In this document: piece after piece, positions 33,991 to 42,632 of the stretch
Numbering within the stretch: position 1 is the stretch's first letter
Layout of the letters: each line of letters starts with the position of its first letter
From: Singulisphaera sp. GP187
GTDB taxonomy: Bacteria > Planctomycetota > Planctomycetia > Isosphaerales > Isosphaeraceae
Assembly (NCBI RefSeq): GCF_900129635.1
Contig: NZ_FSRB01000001.1
Span: 2,395,501 to 2,459,500, forward strand
Direction: 5' to 3'
Length of the DNA: 64,000 bases
Made by a program: the position numbers and the translations under genes
The notes under the pieces: model-generated
Database searches by the model: none
What the model was told of the DNA's origin: nothing
What the model saw: the letters and a program-made list of their open reading frames with translations, nothing else

Positions 33991-36690
33991 ATGATCGCCC
34001 GCTTGTGGTGGAAGGAAACGCGGACCCTGTGGCCGGCCTGGCCGGTCCTGTTCGGGACCGGCGCCGCCTTGCAATGGGTGCTGTTGGCCTCGGGGTCGGA
34101 AGGCATTCGCTCCGGCTCCTTGATGCTGATCGCCCTGTGCTGGGCGACGATCTATGCGCTCGTGGTGGCCTCGGCGGCCTTCGCCGGGGAGCGCGAGGCG
34201 GGGACGCTAGGTCTGCTCGACGCCCTGCCCGTCGATCGCAAGACGCTCTGGCTGAGCAAGACCACGTTCGCCCTGGCCTCAACGCTCGGCCTGTCCCTCA
34301 TCATGCTCGCCCTGGGCTACCTGGGCTCGGCCGACCTGCAGGATCTCCCCGGAACGACCGAGTTCATCGGGCACTACGGCACGCTCCTTTTCGAGTCGGT
34401 CGCCTGGGGCCTGCTCTGGTCGGCGCTCCTGCGGAACCCGATGATCGCCGGGGCCCTGGCCCTGTTCTGCATCGGCGAGGTCTCGTACGTCGCCAGTGGC
34501 GGGGCCAAGATCGAATTCATCTCGGATTCGGTGATCCCGACACGGTTCCTGATGGGAGCGCTGGCCCTGGCGGCGTCGGCCATCGCGATCGTCTGGCGCC
34601 CCCTCGCGGGATGGTCGTCGTCCCGGTCACTAAATGAGGATAGGGCCGACTTGCCGGCCGATTCCGCGAGGTCGATCCGGTCGCGACCCGCCTCGCCCAC
34701 GAGGGTCCTGATGTGGAAGGCGACGCGCGAAGGTTTCTTGATCTGGCTCGGCGCCTCGGCGCTCTGCTGGGGGGCGTTGGCCTGGATGTTCCAGTTCAAC
34801 AGTGCGAGCTACGCCGACGGAATGGCTGCCGCGTTTGGGGTTGGGGCGGCACTGGTGGCGGGCGTGGGTGTGTTCGGCGGTGAGACGGCGGTGGGGTCAC
34901 AACGGTTCCTGCTCCACATGGGCGTCAGCCCGGGGCCGATCTGGTCCAGGACGATGCGGGCCTGGGCGATCGGCCTGACAGTGACGGCTTTCATCATTCT
35001 GGCAATGCTCTCGGCCCGCTGGCCGGGATGGTGGAACCAGCCCAACTTAGTGGGGTTTTTCACACGGCAGTATGATTTTTCGCCGCTCGGTTTCGTCGCC
35101 GCGATCGCGAGCGTCTTCGGTCTCGCCGCCCCGTTCGCGAACGCCTTCGCAGTCGGAACGCTGGCCGGGATGGTGTTCCGTCGCCGGATCACCGCGGGCA
35201 TGATCGCGGTGATCGTTTGGATCGCGACCGCGCCGTTGCAATTCGGCCTGGCGATCATGGGCATGATGCCCCTGTGGGCCCTCTTGTTCACGCCGATTAC
35301 AGTTGTGGGGATCTCCCGAGCTTGGGCCGGCGACTGGCTTGACGACCGACCCGGCCCGGCCCGTTGGCTTCGACTGGCCGGATACCTGGCGGTGCCCTCG
35401 GTCGTATTCCCGGCCGCGTACATCGCCAACCGCGCCTGGGGCGTGCCCGATCCCGGCCCGGTGCAAGTCACAGCCCAGACACCGGCCGGGAGCGTGCCTC
35501 CAGGCTCCGACACCGCCGCAACGTATCGCCGCCTGGCCGTGGAAATTCTCCCGATACGCGGGACATCTCCACGGGGAGCGAGGACAAACGAGGAAGCACC
35601 CTTCGACTTCGACAGGCTTGAGGAGGACCTCAGCAAGCGGGGAGACCTCCTCGATCGGATCCACAAGGCCACGAAATTGCCGCCGCCCCAATTTGCAAAC
35701 CAGCCTTTCTTCAGGGTCGGCGTCGTACCCGATCCGACCAGCGGCGAGATGAGCCGGGTTGCCTGGTTATTGGAGCAGCACGGGCGCGGGCTCCTGAAGC
35801 GGAGCGACCTGGCGGGCGCCTGGGAGGACATCCTCGCCCAGTATCGGCTCGCCCGGCAATTGACAGGGGCGACTCCGACTTCCTTCGCAGCTCATAACGC
35901 ACTCCTGGTTGATCGTCAGGCGACGATGCTGGCACTCGATTGGGCGGCCAGTGACAAGCAAACGTCCAACCGACTCCGCAAGGCATTGGCTGACCTCCGG
36001 GCTCTACCGCCCTTCCCCACGCTCGTCGAAGTCTTGAATGCAGAGGCCCCGTTGGTGGAGCGGACTCTTGACCTCTCAGGCGCCGAGCTCGAGACGGCGA
36101 TCAATGGTCCCAACCGACGAGCGCTCGCAGTACGCGTCTGCGAGACCATGTTGCTCTACTCCTCGTGGGAGCGCGAACGAGCCCGGCGGATCTGCCGGGC
36201 GGAATTCAAGCGACTGATCGTGGAGTCCGCGGATGAATCGAATCCGTTGCCTGATTTCAACTCATATCCCCCGAGTCAGGATCTCCGGAGGGTCAGCCCG
36301 CTCGCCGCGACGGTCATGTCGTACGGATGGCTTTCCGCGAGCCTCGAACGCGCGAAGGCGGGACGCCGGGGGCTCGTCCAAGTGATCGCGCTTCGCGCCT
36401 GGAACCTTGACCACAATGGGACTTATCCCGAGACCCTCGACGCCCTGGTCCCCGACCTGCTCGACCACCTACCGCTCGACCCCTATTCAGCCCGGCCATT
36501 CGGCTACAAGCGATCGACGGGGCAGGAGATCCCAAGGCTGGACCTTCAATCCCCAAGCTCGAACCTGGGCCCCCTGACCAAGCCCGGACAATGGTTGCTC
36601 CTCAGTATCGGGCCGGATCTTCATGAAGGGACCGCGGTGAGCGGCCGGAATTATATCGACGACTTGGTGTTCCCCCTGCCCTCTCCTTAA
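33991..36690 (+). CDS. Large ABC-2 type permease with C-terminal soluble domain
   Basis: 899 residues. Two permease halves are visible, each opening with a W-K-x-x-R segment: LWWKETRTLWPAWPVLFG near the start and MWKATREGFLIWLGAS from about residue 241. Hydrophobic segments continue to about residue 490. The remaining 400 residues are soluble and helical; near residue 810 they contain NGTYPETLDALVPDLLDHLP followed by LDPYSARPFGYKRS, a pattern common in the C-terminal part of planctomycete proteins and like the GspG pseudopilin end. GGAG lies 6 bases before the ATG at 33991. It is probably an exporter with the adjacent ATPase; the role of the soluble part is unknown. Confidence 0.82.
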   Translation: MIARLWWKETRTLWPAWPVLFGTGAALQWVLLASGSEGIRSGSLMLIALCWATIYALVVASAAFAGEREAGTLGLLDALPVDRKTLWLSKTTFALASTLGLSLIMLALGYLGSADLQDLPGTTEFIGHYGTLLFESVAWGLLWSALLRNPMIAGALALFCIGEVSYVASGGAKIEFISDSVIPTRFLMGALALAASAIAIVWRPLAGWSSSRSLNEDRADLPADSARSIRSRPASPTRVLMWKATREGFLIWLGASALCWGALAWMFQFNSASYADGMAAAFGVGAALVAGVGVFGGETAVGSQRFLLHMGVSPGPIWSRTMRAWAIGLTVTAFIILAMLSARWPGWWNQPNLVGFFTRQYDFSPLGFVAAIASVFGLAAPFANAFAVGTLAGMVFRRRITAGMIAVIVWIATAPLQFGLAIMGMMPLWALLFTPITVVGISRAWAGDWLDDRPGPARWLRLAGYLAVPSVVFPAAYIANRAWGVPDPGPVQVTAQTPAGSVPPGSDTAATYRRLAVEILPIRGTSPRGARTNEEAPFDFDRLEEDLSKRGDLLDRIHKATKLPPPQFANQPFFRVGVVPDPTSGEMSRVAWLLEQHGRGLLKRSDLAGAWEDILAQYRLARQLTGATPTSFAAHNALLVDRQATMLALDWAASDKQTSNRLRKALADLRALPPFPTLVEVLNAEAPLVERTLDLSGAELETAINGPNRRALAVRVCETMLLYSSWERERARRICRAEFKRLIVESADESNPLPDFNSYPPSQDLRRVSPLAATVMSYGWLSASLERAKAGRRGLVQVIALRAWNLDHNGTYPETLDALVPDLLDHLPLDPYSARPFGYKRSTGQEIPRLDLQSPSSNLGPLTKPGQWLLLSIGPDLHEGTAVSGRNYIDDLVFPLPSP

Positions 36691-36910
36691 AATCAAATCC
36701 GGTCGGCGGCCCTGGCGAAGCGACCCGCCGCCGACTCCCGATCCTCGGGCTCATTGAGGCCCAGATTGAAACTCCGGCCACCAGGCCGGCCCGCTTGCTG
36801 CTGGCCCGCCTGGCCGTACAACTTGGGCAAGGAGATAGGGATAGTGGGCCGTGCCCACCCTCCATTGTTATCTCCTATTCCCTCGTCGCGCTGCGTGGAT
36901 TGTCAAGTTA

Positions 36911-37000
36911 CGACGACCCGAGGCCGGGCCAGGAAGCCTCTCCCGACTCGTTCCCACGGTCCCCCGTGGGAATGCAGTCTGGGAGGCTCTGCGTCCTCGG
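36911..37000 (+). repeat. Truncated MITE-like element, type 2 (copy B)
   Basis: From CGACCCGAGGCCGGGCCAGG through ACTCGTTCCCACGGTCCCCC and on to CTCTGCGTCCTCGGCTT it aligns with the left half of the element at 53012. The right half and the right terminal inverted repeat are missing. Confidence 0.65.
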
Positions 37001-37164
37001 CTTTCACCGGGTTGGCAAGTGCACGAATCTTGTGTCAAACACGACCGGACGCGGCCCTGGTTCTTCTTCCCGAACGTTGGAAATTCGGAGGGGAATCCGC
37101 CCGAGATGTACGAAACGATGGTTCCATGGACCCAGATACGCGAAACAGTTGACCTTGCCAGACG

Positions 37165-37192
37165 TTGCGACCGGCCGCTCCTCTGGTAAAAT
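37165..37192 (+). promoter_or_regulatory. Candidate promoter of the kinase gene
   Basis: TTGCGA (37165-37170) and TAAAAT (37187-37192) with a 16-base spacer, about 70 bases before the ATG at 37264. Confidence 0.4.
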
Positions 37193-37263
37193 AGAGAAGT
37201 CGAGCTCCCGCGCAGGACGCCGCCACATCGATTGACGACCGATCAGAGCAGGAACCCTCTCCG

Positions 37264-38862
37264 ATGCCAGACTTTGATGCCGAAATGTTGGCCGAGCAGG
37301 CCTTGAGGATCGGTCTGGTCGACAAAGATCAGGCGATGCAAGCGAGGTTTGAAGCCGAGGATGGCTCGCCCGAGGCGATCCTCCGCGTGTTGCTCCGCAA
37401 GGGCCTGCTCACGAGCTGGCAAGTCGAGCGCCTTCAAAAAGGGGACCCCTCGGGGTTCTTTTACGGCGGTTGCAAGGTCCTCTTCCACATTGCCGAGGGG
37501 ACGTTCGCCCGCGTCTATCGGGGCCAGCGCGTGATCGGCGGGAATTCGGTCGCCATCAAGGTGCTCCGCCAGCGCTTCGTCACCGATCCCGACGCAATCT
37601 CCCGGTTCCGCAAGGAAGCCGAGGCCGGGATGAAGCTTGTCCACCCGAACATCGTCCAGATTCTCGATTTCGGTGAAGAGGACAAGAAACACTACATGAT
37701 GATGGAGTACGTCGAGGGGACGAACCTTCGCGATCTCTTGAGGATTCGGACTCGGATCGATGCCGCCGCCGCCCTCCCCATGATGATTGGACTGGCCGCG
37801 GGCTTGCAGTATTCCTTTGAGAACGGCGTGACCCACCGTGATATCAAGGGAACCAACATTCTGATCAGCAACAACGGCACTGCCAAACTCGTCGATTTCG
37901 GACTCGCGACGATTGAGGGGGACAGCTCAAAATCGGCCTCGCTCAATCAGCGAACCGTGGATTACTCCGCGCTCGAACGAACCTGCAACAGCCCCAAGGG
38001 GGACCCGCGGTCCGACATCTACTTCCTGGGCTGCGTCTTCTATCAGATGCTCACCGGCCAACTGGCGATGGCCGAGGTGGAATCGAAGGATCCCTTGCAG
38101 AAGATGCTCAAACGCAGCTTTGGCGCCATCAAGCCGTTGAGCGATCAGCGCCATGCTCCCGATCCGGAGTTGACCCGAATCATTGAGAAGATGATGAAAG
38201 TCGATCTGAAAGCCCGGTATCAGTTGATGTCGGACGTCCATAAGGACCTCGTCGCGTTTCAAGCTCAACAGCAGAGTCAATCGGCCATCGACGCAAGTGG
38301 TGTCGCCCCGGAAGCCAAGAAGTCGGACGAGTTCGACTTTGATTCGCTCTTTACCTATAAGGAGGTCGAGCCCGTCCCGGTCGCTGTATCCAAGCCGGCG
38401 CCGGAACCTGAACCGGAGCTCCCGAGCGAAGTCGCGGCGGAGGCCGAGTCGGATCATCTTGATTTCGAGATCAAGGCGATCCAGCAAAAGCACATCCTCT
38501 GCGTCGAAACTCAGAGCGAAATCCAGGACGCATTCCGCAAGTCGCTCTCGAAGCTGGGATACCGAGTCATCCTCGTCAGCGACGCCGAGCGCGCGGCCGA
38601 GCGCTACCGTGAGTCGACACCCGACGCGGTCATCTTCGACGTCGACGGTTTCGGCGATGAAGGGATTGATGCGTTTATCGACATGCACGACAAAGCCCGC
38701 GAAGACGACCATGACCTCGCGGCCGTCGTCCTGCTCGGCCCGAAACAGGCGAGCTTCAAGGCGAAACTGCCGACTGATGACCGCCTGATCGTGTTCGTCA
38801 AGCCGGTCAAAATGAAGGATATCCAAGGCGCGATCGCCCAGCTCGTCCCGGCCGTGGGATGA
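37264..38862 (+). CDS. Serine/threonine protein kinase with C-terminal degenerate receiver domain
   Basis: 532 residues, no membrane segment. A planctomycete-type leader (LLRKGLLTSWQVERLQKG, about 43-60) precedes a Hanks-type kinase: glycine loop AEGTFARVYRG, K99 in AIKVL, catalytic HRDIKGTN (191-198, D193), D211 of DFG. A Pro/Glu-rich linker (about 365-395) leads to a receiver-like domain (about 409-531). The receiver keeps the central aspartate (D459 in VIFDVDGFG) and the lysine (K513 in FVKPVK). The acidic pair at its start is reduced to a single Glu (ILCVETQ), and the conserved Thr/Ser is replaced (VVLLGPKQ). Phosphotransfer to the receiver is therefore doubtful; it may serve as a docking module. 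Confidence 0.88.
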   Translation: MPDFDAEMLAEQALRIGLVDKDQAMQARFEAEDGSPEAILRVLLRKGLLTSWQVERLQKGDPSGFFYGGCKVLFHIAEGTFARVYRGQRVIGGNSVAIKVLRQRFVTDPDAISRFRKEAEAGMKLVHPNIVQILDFGEEDKKHYMMMEYVEGTNLRDLLRIRTRIDAAAALPMMIGLAAGLQYSFENGVTHRDIKGTNILISNNGTAKLVDFGLATIEGDSSKSASLNQRTVDYSALERTCNSPKGDPRSDIYFLGCVFYQMLTGQLAMAEVESKDPLQKMLKRSFGAIKPLSDQRHAPDPELTRIIEKMMKVDLKARYQLMSDVHKDLVAFQAQQQSQSAIDASGVAPEAKKSDEFDFDSLFTYKEVEPVPVAVSKPAPEPEPELPSEVAAEAESDHLDFEIKAIQQKHILCVETQSEIQDAFRKSLSKLGYRVILVSDAERAAERYRESTPDAVIFDVDGFGDEGIDAFIDMHDKAREDDHDLAAVVLLGPKQASFKAKLPTDDRLIVFVKPVKMKDIQGAIAQLVPAVG

Positions 38863-38871
38863 CGGAACCGG

Positions 38872-40263
38872 TCAATCTCGACCGCTCGACCACGATGACC
38901 TGGAGGCCTCGAGTAGATTGGTGGCGATCCGCCCATTCGAACCGAAATGCAGGTGGGCGTATCCTGCCAACAGTCCGCCGACCTGAATCCCGTCCGGTTT
39001 CGGATCGCGGTCCGGACGGTTCAGACTCGTGACATACCGAAGTGGAGCGAGCGGCTCGAGCTCCGAATAGTGGAACTCATGGCCACGGATTTTCGTCCCC
39101 GCCTTTCCGAGCACGGTGTCCCGCTCCGCGACCACCGAGACATAGCCAAGCGCCGCGAGTTTGGACTGCATGACCGCCCGGGCCGGGATCAACCCCCAGA
39201 GCGGGTGATCCTTTCCCTCGAGATCGCGCAGTTGCTCCGTACAGGCCATCATCCCTCCGCACTCGGCGAGGATGGTCCCCCCTTGGGCGTGAAAACTCCG
39301 GATCGACCCGCGCATCGCGAGATTGGCCGCGAGCCGCGCCGCATGGAGCTCGGGATACCCCCCCCCGAGATAAACCAGATCGAGCCCGGGAGGCAGGCCG
39401 GGATCGTTGAGGGGTGAAAATGGAACGATCTCCGCGCCCGCGGCGCGAAGCTGATCGAGATTATCCTCGTAGTAGAAGCAGAACGCGGGATCGCGCGCCA
39501 GCCCGACACGAACCGTTGGCCGTGGCTCCGAATCAGAAGGCGCACATGGCGGAGGCGGAGCGAGCCGGGGAATTCGAGCCAGCTCGACCAGGCGATCGAG
39601 GTCCAGGGTCGACTCGGCCACGTCGGCCAGCGCATTGGCCAGCGAGGAGTCGAGGGCCAACTCCTCGGCGGTCCAGAGCCCGAGGTGCCGCGACGGGATC
39701 GAGAGCAATTCATTGCGCGTCAAGTAGCCGAGCAGGCTGAGATCAGGCGCGTCGGCCCGCAGCCCAGGCGCAAGGTACTCGGCGAAATGGCGATGACTGC
39801 CGACGTTGTTGGCGACCACCCCTTCCACCCGGACCGACTCATCAAACCTGGCAAAGCCGAGCACGAGCGGGACGATCGAACGCGCCAAGCCGCGCGCATC
39901 GACCACAAGCACGACGGGCAACCCGAGGAGCCGCGCCAGGTCGGCCGTCGATCCTGACTCGTCGAGGCCGCCGCGGCCGTCGAACAGGCCCATGACCCCC
40001 TCGATCACCGCCAGGTCGGCTCCGACCGTTCCATTGCGGTACGTCTCGGCGAGCGCGGACGGGTCGAGCAGCCAGGTATCGAGATTCCGGCTCGGCCGGC
40101 CAGTGATCCGGGTCTGATGCCCTGGATCGATGAAATCAGGACCGACCTTGAAGCCCTGAACCCGGACCCCGCGCCGGCTGAGTGCGGCCAGGATCGCGAG
40201 CGTGACCGTCGTCTTTCCGGAGCCGGAATGCGTGCCGGCCACGATGACCGCGGGTGTTGTCAT
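38872..40263 (-). CDS. cbiA: Cobyrinate a,c-diamide synthase
   Basis: 463 residues. ATP- and glutamine-dependent amidation of cobyrinic acid side chains a and c. The N-terminal dethiobiotin-synthetase-like domain has the P-loop GTHSGSGKTT (10-19) and VGPDFIDPGHQ. The C-terminal type 1 glutamine amidotransferase has the nucleophile C335 in AECGGMMA and the late HFHYS-like EFHYSELEP. It could equally be the aerobic-pathway hydrogenobyrinate enzyme (CobB); sequence alone does not separate them. It follows cobM by 64 bases in the same operon. Confidence 0.93.
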   Translation of the reverse strand: MTTPAVIVAGTHSGSGKTTVTLAILAALSRRGVRVQGFKVGPDFIDPGHQTRITGRPSRNLDTWLLDPSALAETYRNGTVGADLAVIEGVMGLFDGRGGLDESGSTADLARLLGLPVVLVVDARGLARSIVPLVLGFARFDESVRVEGVVANNVGSHRHFAEYLAPGLRADAPDLSLLGYLTRNELLSIPSRHLGLWTAEELALDSSLANALADVAESTLDLDRLVELARIPRLAPPPPCAPSDSEPRPTVRVGLARDPAFCFYYEDNLDQLRAAGAEIVPFSPLNDPGLPPGLDLVYLGGGYPELHAARLAANLAMRGSIRSFHAQGGTILAECGGMMACTEQLRDLEGKDHPLWGLIPARAVMQSKLAALGYVSVVAERDTVLGKAGTKIRGHEFHYSELEPLAPLRYVTSLNRPDRDPKPDGIQVGGLLAGYAHLHFGSNGRIATNLLEASRSSWSSGRD

Positions 40264-40327
40264 GATTCGAGATCGCTACCTGTGACACGGTCCCCAGCGA
40301 GGCCGGGGCCGCCGACATCATTGAGGA

Positions 40328-41164
40328 TCACGGTGAGTCAAATTCAGCGGTCGAGGCGGGCTCTTGGTCGCGGTTGGAGTCGTCGACAGCCCCCTTGCGA
40401 AACAGGTGGCTGTAACCCTTGTTGTACAAATGACTCTCCAACGCGGGCGAGTCGTCGACCATCGGGCCGATGAAAATCAAAGCCGTTCGGGTGATCCCCG
40501 CGCTCGACATCCGCGCGGCAACCTCGGCAAGCGAGCAGCGCAAGAATTGCTGGTCGGGCCAACCCACACGATAGGCCACCACCACGGGGGCCTCCGGTCC
40601 GTAACTCGGCTGAAGCGCGGCGACGACTTCGGCCATCTGATCGGCCGACAGGAACAGAGCCATACCGGTCCGATGGCTCCCCAACGAAGCCAGGTCGTCC
40701 ACCTCCGGCACGCCCGTCCGTCCGGCCGCCCGGGTCAGGATCACCGACTGGTTCTTTCCGGCCGGGGTCAGCTCGATCTTGAGCGCGGCGGCGGCGGCCT
40801 GGTACGAGCTCACGCCCGGGACGACCTCATACGGAACCCCGCATTCGTCGAGCCGGCGCATCTGCTCGGCGATCGCGCCGTAAAGGCTCGTGTCTCCGGA
40901 GTGCACTCGCGCCACATCCTTCCCTTCGGCGCTGGCGTCGACCATCAAGGCCACGATCGCGTCGAGGTGCATGCTCGCCGAGTTCCGAACGACCGCGCCC
41001 GGCGGCGCGAACGAGACGATCACTCTCGGCACCAGCGAGCCCGCGAACAGGCAGACCGGGCACCGCTCAATCAAGGCGCGACCGCGCACGGTGATCAGGT
41101 CGGGATCGCCCGGCCCCGCACCGATGAAATAGACCGTCCCCTTCGTCGTCGTCGAGTTACTCAA
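40328..41164 (-). CDS. cobM: Precorrin-4/cobalt-precorrin-4 C11-methyltransferase
   Basis: 278 residues of the SAM-dependent corrin methyltransferase family. The start GTVYFIGAGPGDPDLITVRG and the mid segments AGSLVP, HSGDTSLYGAI and PGVSSYQAAAAAL fit CobM/CbiF rather than the C-2, C-17 or C-20 enzymes. The start is placed at TTG 41164: the triplet overlaps the TGA of the upstream gene (TTGA), an AAAGAG lies 6 bases before it, and upstream in-frame residues do not resemble the family. It carries a 25-residue polar C-terminal tail of no known role. Confidence 0.9.
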   Translation of the reverse strand: MSNSTTTKGTVYFIGAGPGDPDLITVRGRALIERCPVCLFAGSLVPRVIVSFAPPGAVVRNSASMHLDAIVALMVDASAEGKDVARVHSGDTSLYGAIAEQMRRLDECGVPYEVVPGVSSYQAAAAALKIELTPAGKNQSVILTRAAGRTGVPEVDDLASLGSHRTGMALFLSADQMAEVVAALQPSYGPEAPVVVAYRVGWPDQQFLRCSLAEVAARMSSAGITRTALIFIGPMVDDSPALESHLYNKGYSHLFRKGAVDDSNRDQEPASTAEFDSP

Positions 41165-41691
41165 GGCAGACTCTTTCCCAGAATAATGAGGGCCACCCAG
41201 GCAAATGGCCAGGACACGAGGAGCCCGATCGCCAGGTCGTGGGTCCAATATCGGCGTTCGCCGGGACCGCTGAGACTTGAAGGCCGGAAAACCCGCAAGC
41301 CCAACGCCGCGAGAACCGGAAAGACCCCGAGCACGGCCGAGTCGAGCACCCGGGTCTGGTGCAAACGGACCGGCACCACCAAGATCGTCAAGCCGATCCA
41401 GTAGAACCCAATGATCAGCCAGGCGAGTTCAGCCCAGGTCCGTGGTTCGGGGGCGTCGGACTCTTCCGACTCTCGAGCCGGGCGACGATGTCCCAGCATC
41501 ACGATCGGGCCACTCATGGCCAACCCGAGCCAGAGGAAGGCGACTCCGAGCACGCAGAACACAGGGAACGAAGGCTCTTCCACGGCGGGCCAGAACGCTC
41601 GAACCAGGACCGACGCCAAACTATAGCCGACCACCATGGCCGCGAGGTCCAGAAGGTGAAGGCCCGACCTGGGTGTGCTCTGGAGGTTCAT
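41161..41691 (-). CDS. Membrane protein of unknown function, cobalamin operon
   Basis: 176 residues with four to five hydrophobic segments. It resembles the upstream gene at 41729 in layout: LDLAAMVVGYSLASVLVR against LDGVALVMGAAVASVHLR, a GPxxxLxxRR segment, and PRTWAELAWLIIG against PRVGDSLWALLGF. They look like diverged paralogs. The stop overlaps the cobM start. Co-transcription with cobM and cbiA hints at a role with cobalt or corrinoids, but no metal-binding motif is visible. The ATG at 41691 has GGAG 7 bases upstream. Confidence 0.7.
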   Translation of the reverse strand: MNLQSTPRSGLHLLDLAAMVVGYSLASVLVRAFWPAVEEPSFPVFCVLGVAFLWLGLAMSGPIVMLGHRRPARESEESDAPEPRTWAELAWLIIGFYWIGLTILVVPVRLHQTRVLDSAVLGVFPVLAALGLRVFRPSSLSGPGERRYWTHDLAIGLLVSWPFAWVALIILGKSLP

Positions 41692-41728
41692 CGGCTGTCT
41701 CCAGGGCGAAACCTGCCCCACCCGCGAA

Positions 41729-42253
41729 TCAACTGATCACGACCAGTCCGATCCCGCACTGCACCGGCCAGGCGATGGCGAGCATCAGGCCGACCCGGTT
41801 GGTCCACGGCAACGACGCGGTGCGCGCCGCCTGCTCGGGAGAGACCGTAACCCACGTCGTCCAAACCACCCAGAGCGCAATCAGCGAGGCGATGCCCAGT
41901 CCCACGACCAACCCCATTCCAAACGAGGCATCATACGCGGACGTCCCGTCCCCGATGGTCGATCGCAGCAGGGCACTCAAGAGCCAGGGAAATCCGAGCA
42001 ACGCCCAGAGACTATCGCCAACCCGAGGATACCCGGGCACCTGGCGGGCAAATCGGCGGACCAAGAACAGAAAAGGGCCGGTCGCCGTGATGGAAACCCA
42101 GGTAAAAGTACACCAAACCAAGCCCCAGCCGAAACTGGTCAGATTTTCGCGAATGATCTCGCGGAGGTGCACTGAGGCGACCGCGGCGCCCATCACCAGC
42201 GCGACCCCATCGAGGACCCGAAAGCCGTTCTCATCGTTCATCCGATCCATCAT
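41729..42253 (-). CDS. Membrane protein of unknown function, paralog of the neighbour
   Basis: 174 residues with about five hydrophobic segments. It is the first gene of the minus-strand set that continues with its paralog, cobM and cbiA. ATG 42253 is preferred (GGGAG 7 bases before it); ATGs at 42250 and 42241 also fit. A W-rich stretch (IALWVVWTTWVTVS) lies in the second half. No family recognised. Confidence 0.65.
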   Translation of the reverse strand: MMDRMNDENGFRVLDGVALVMGAAVASVHLREIIRENLTSFGWGLVWCTFTWVSITATGPFLFLVRRFARQVPGYPRVGDSLWALLGFPWLLSALLRSTIGDGTSAYDASFGMGLVVGLGIASLIALWVVWTTWVTVSPEQAARTASLPWTNRVGLMLAIAWPVQCGIGLVVIS

Positions 42254-42632
42254 GATCGAACTCCCGCCGAGAAGGAAGGCCGGCGCCGAAACCACTCGGG
42301 GATCACCACGGAAAACCGTTCGCGGCCATCCAAGGGTTCGATCGCGCTCGATTCGAGCCCAAGGCAATCCCGGATTAGGCCAACGATTTCGCCCAATTTT
42401 CCTGGCGAATGTGTTCGGGATTGACCACAAGCGAACCGAAAACGCCAGAAAATGCGCAAATGCCCGTTTGCCGTAATCTACTCACATCCCTTATAATTGA
42501 CGGGGTTGGTGCATGGCAATGTTGTGATCGCTCGATGCCGAGGCAAGGCCAAGCCCAGATTTCTCGTTTCTCTCCATTCCAACCGCGCTCCCATGTATCG
42601 CGCGGGCCCAGCCCAGCCGCTGGCGAAAGGTC
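42254..42632. other. Divergent promoter region between the cob operon and der
   Basis: 379 bases without a gene. I looked for a cobalamin riboswitch upstream of the minus-strand operon and saw no B12-box-like sequence. The der promoter candidate is at 42468-42497. Confidence 0.5.
42468..42497 (+). promoter_or_regulatory. Candidate promoter of der
   Basis: TTGCCG (42468-42473), an 18-base spacer and a consensus TATAAT (42492-42497), giving a leader of about 130 bases before the der start. Confidence 0.55.

Larger units (their letters stand above)
36691..37263. other. Intergenic region before the kinase gene
   Basis: 573 bases with no credible gene. It holds a short palindrome (GTGGGC-CGT-GCCCAC, 36844-36858), a truncated type 2 MITE-like copy (36911-37000) and a promoter candidate (37165-37192). 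Confidence 0.6.

Noticed and set aside
42254-42632. Possible cobalamin riboswitch before the cob genes
   Set aside because: No B12-box-like sequence or typical conserved core was seen in the region on the relevant strand.
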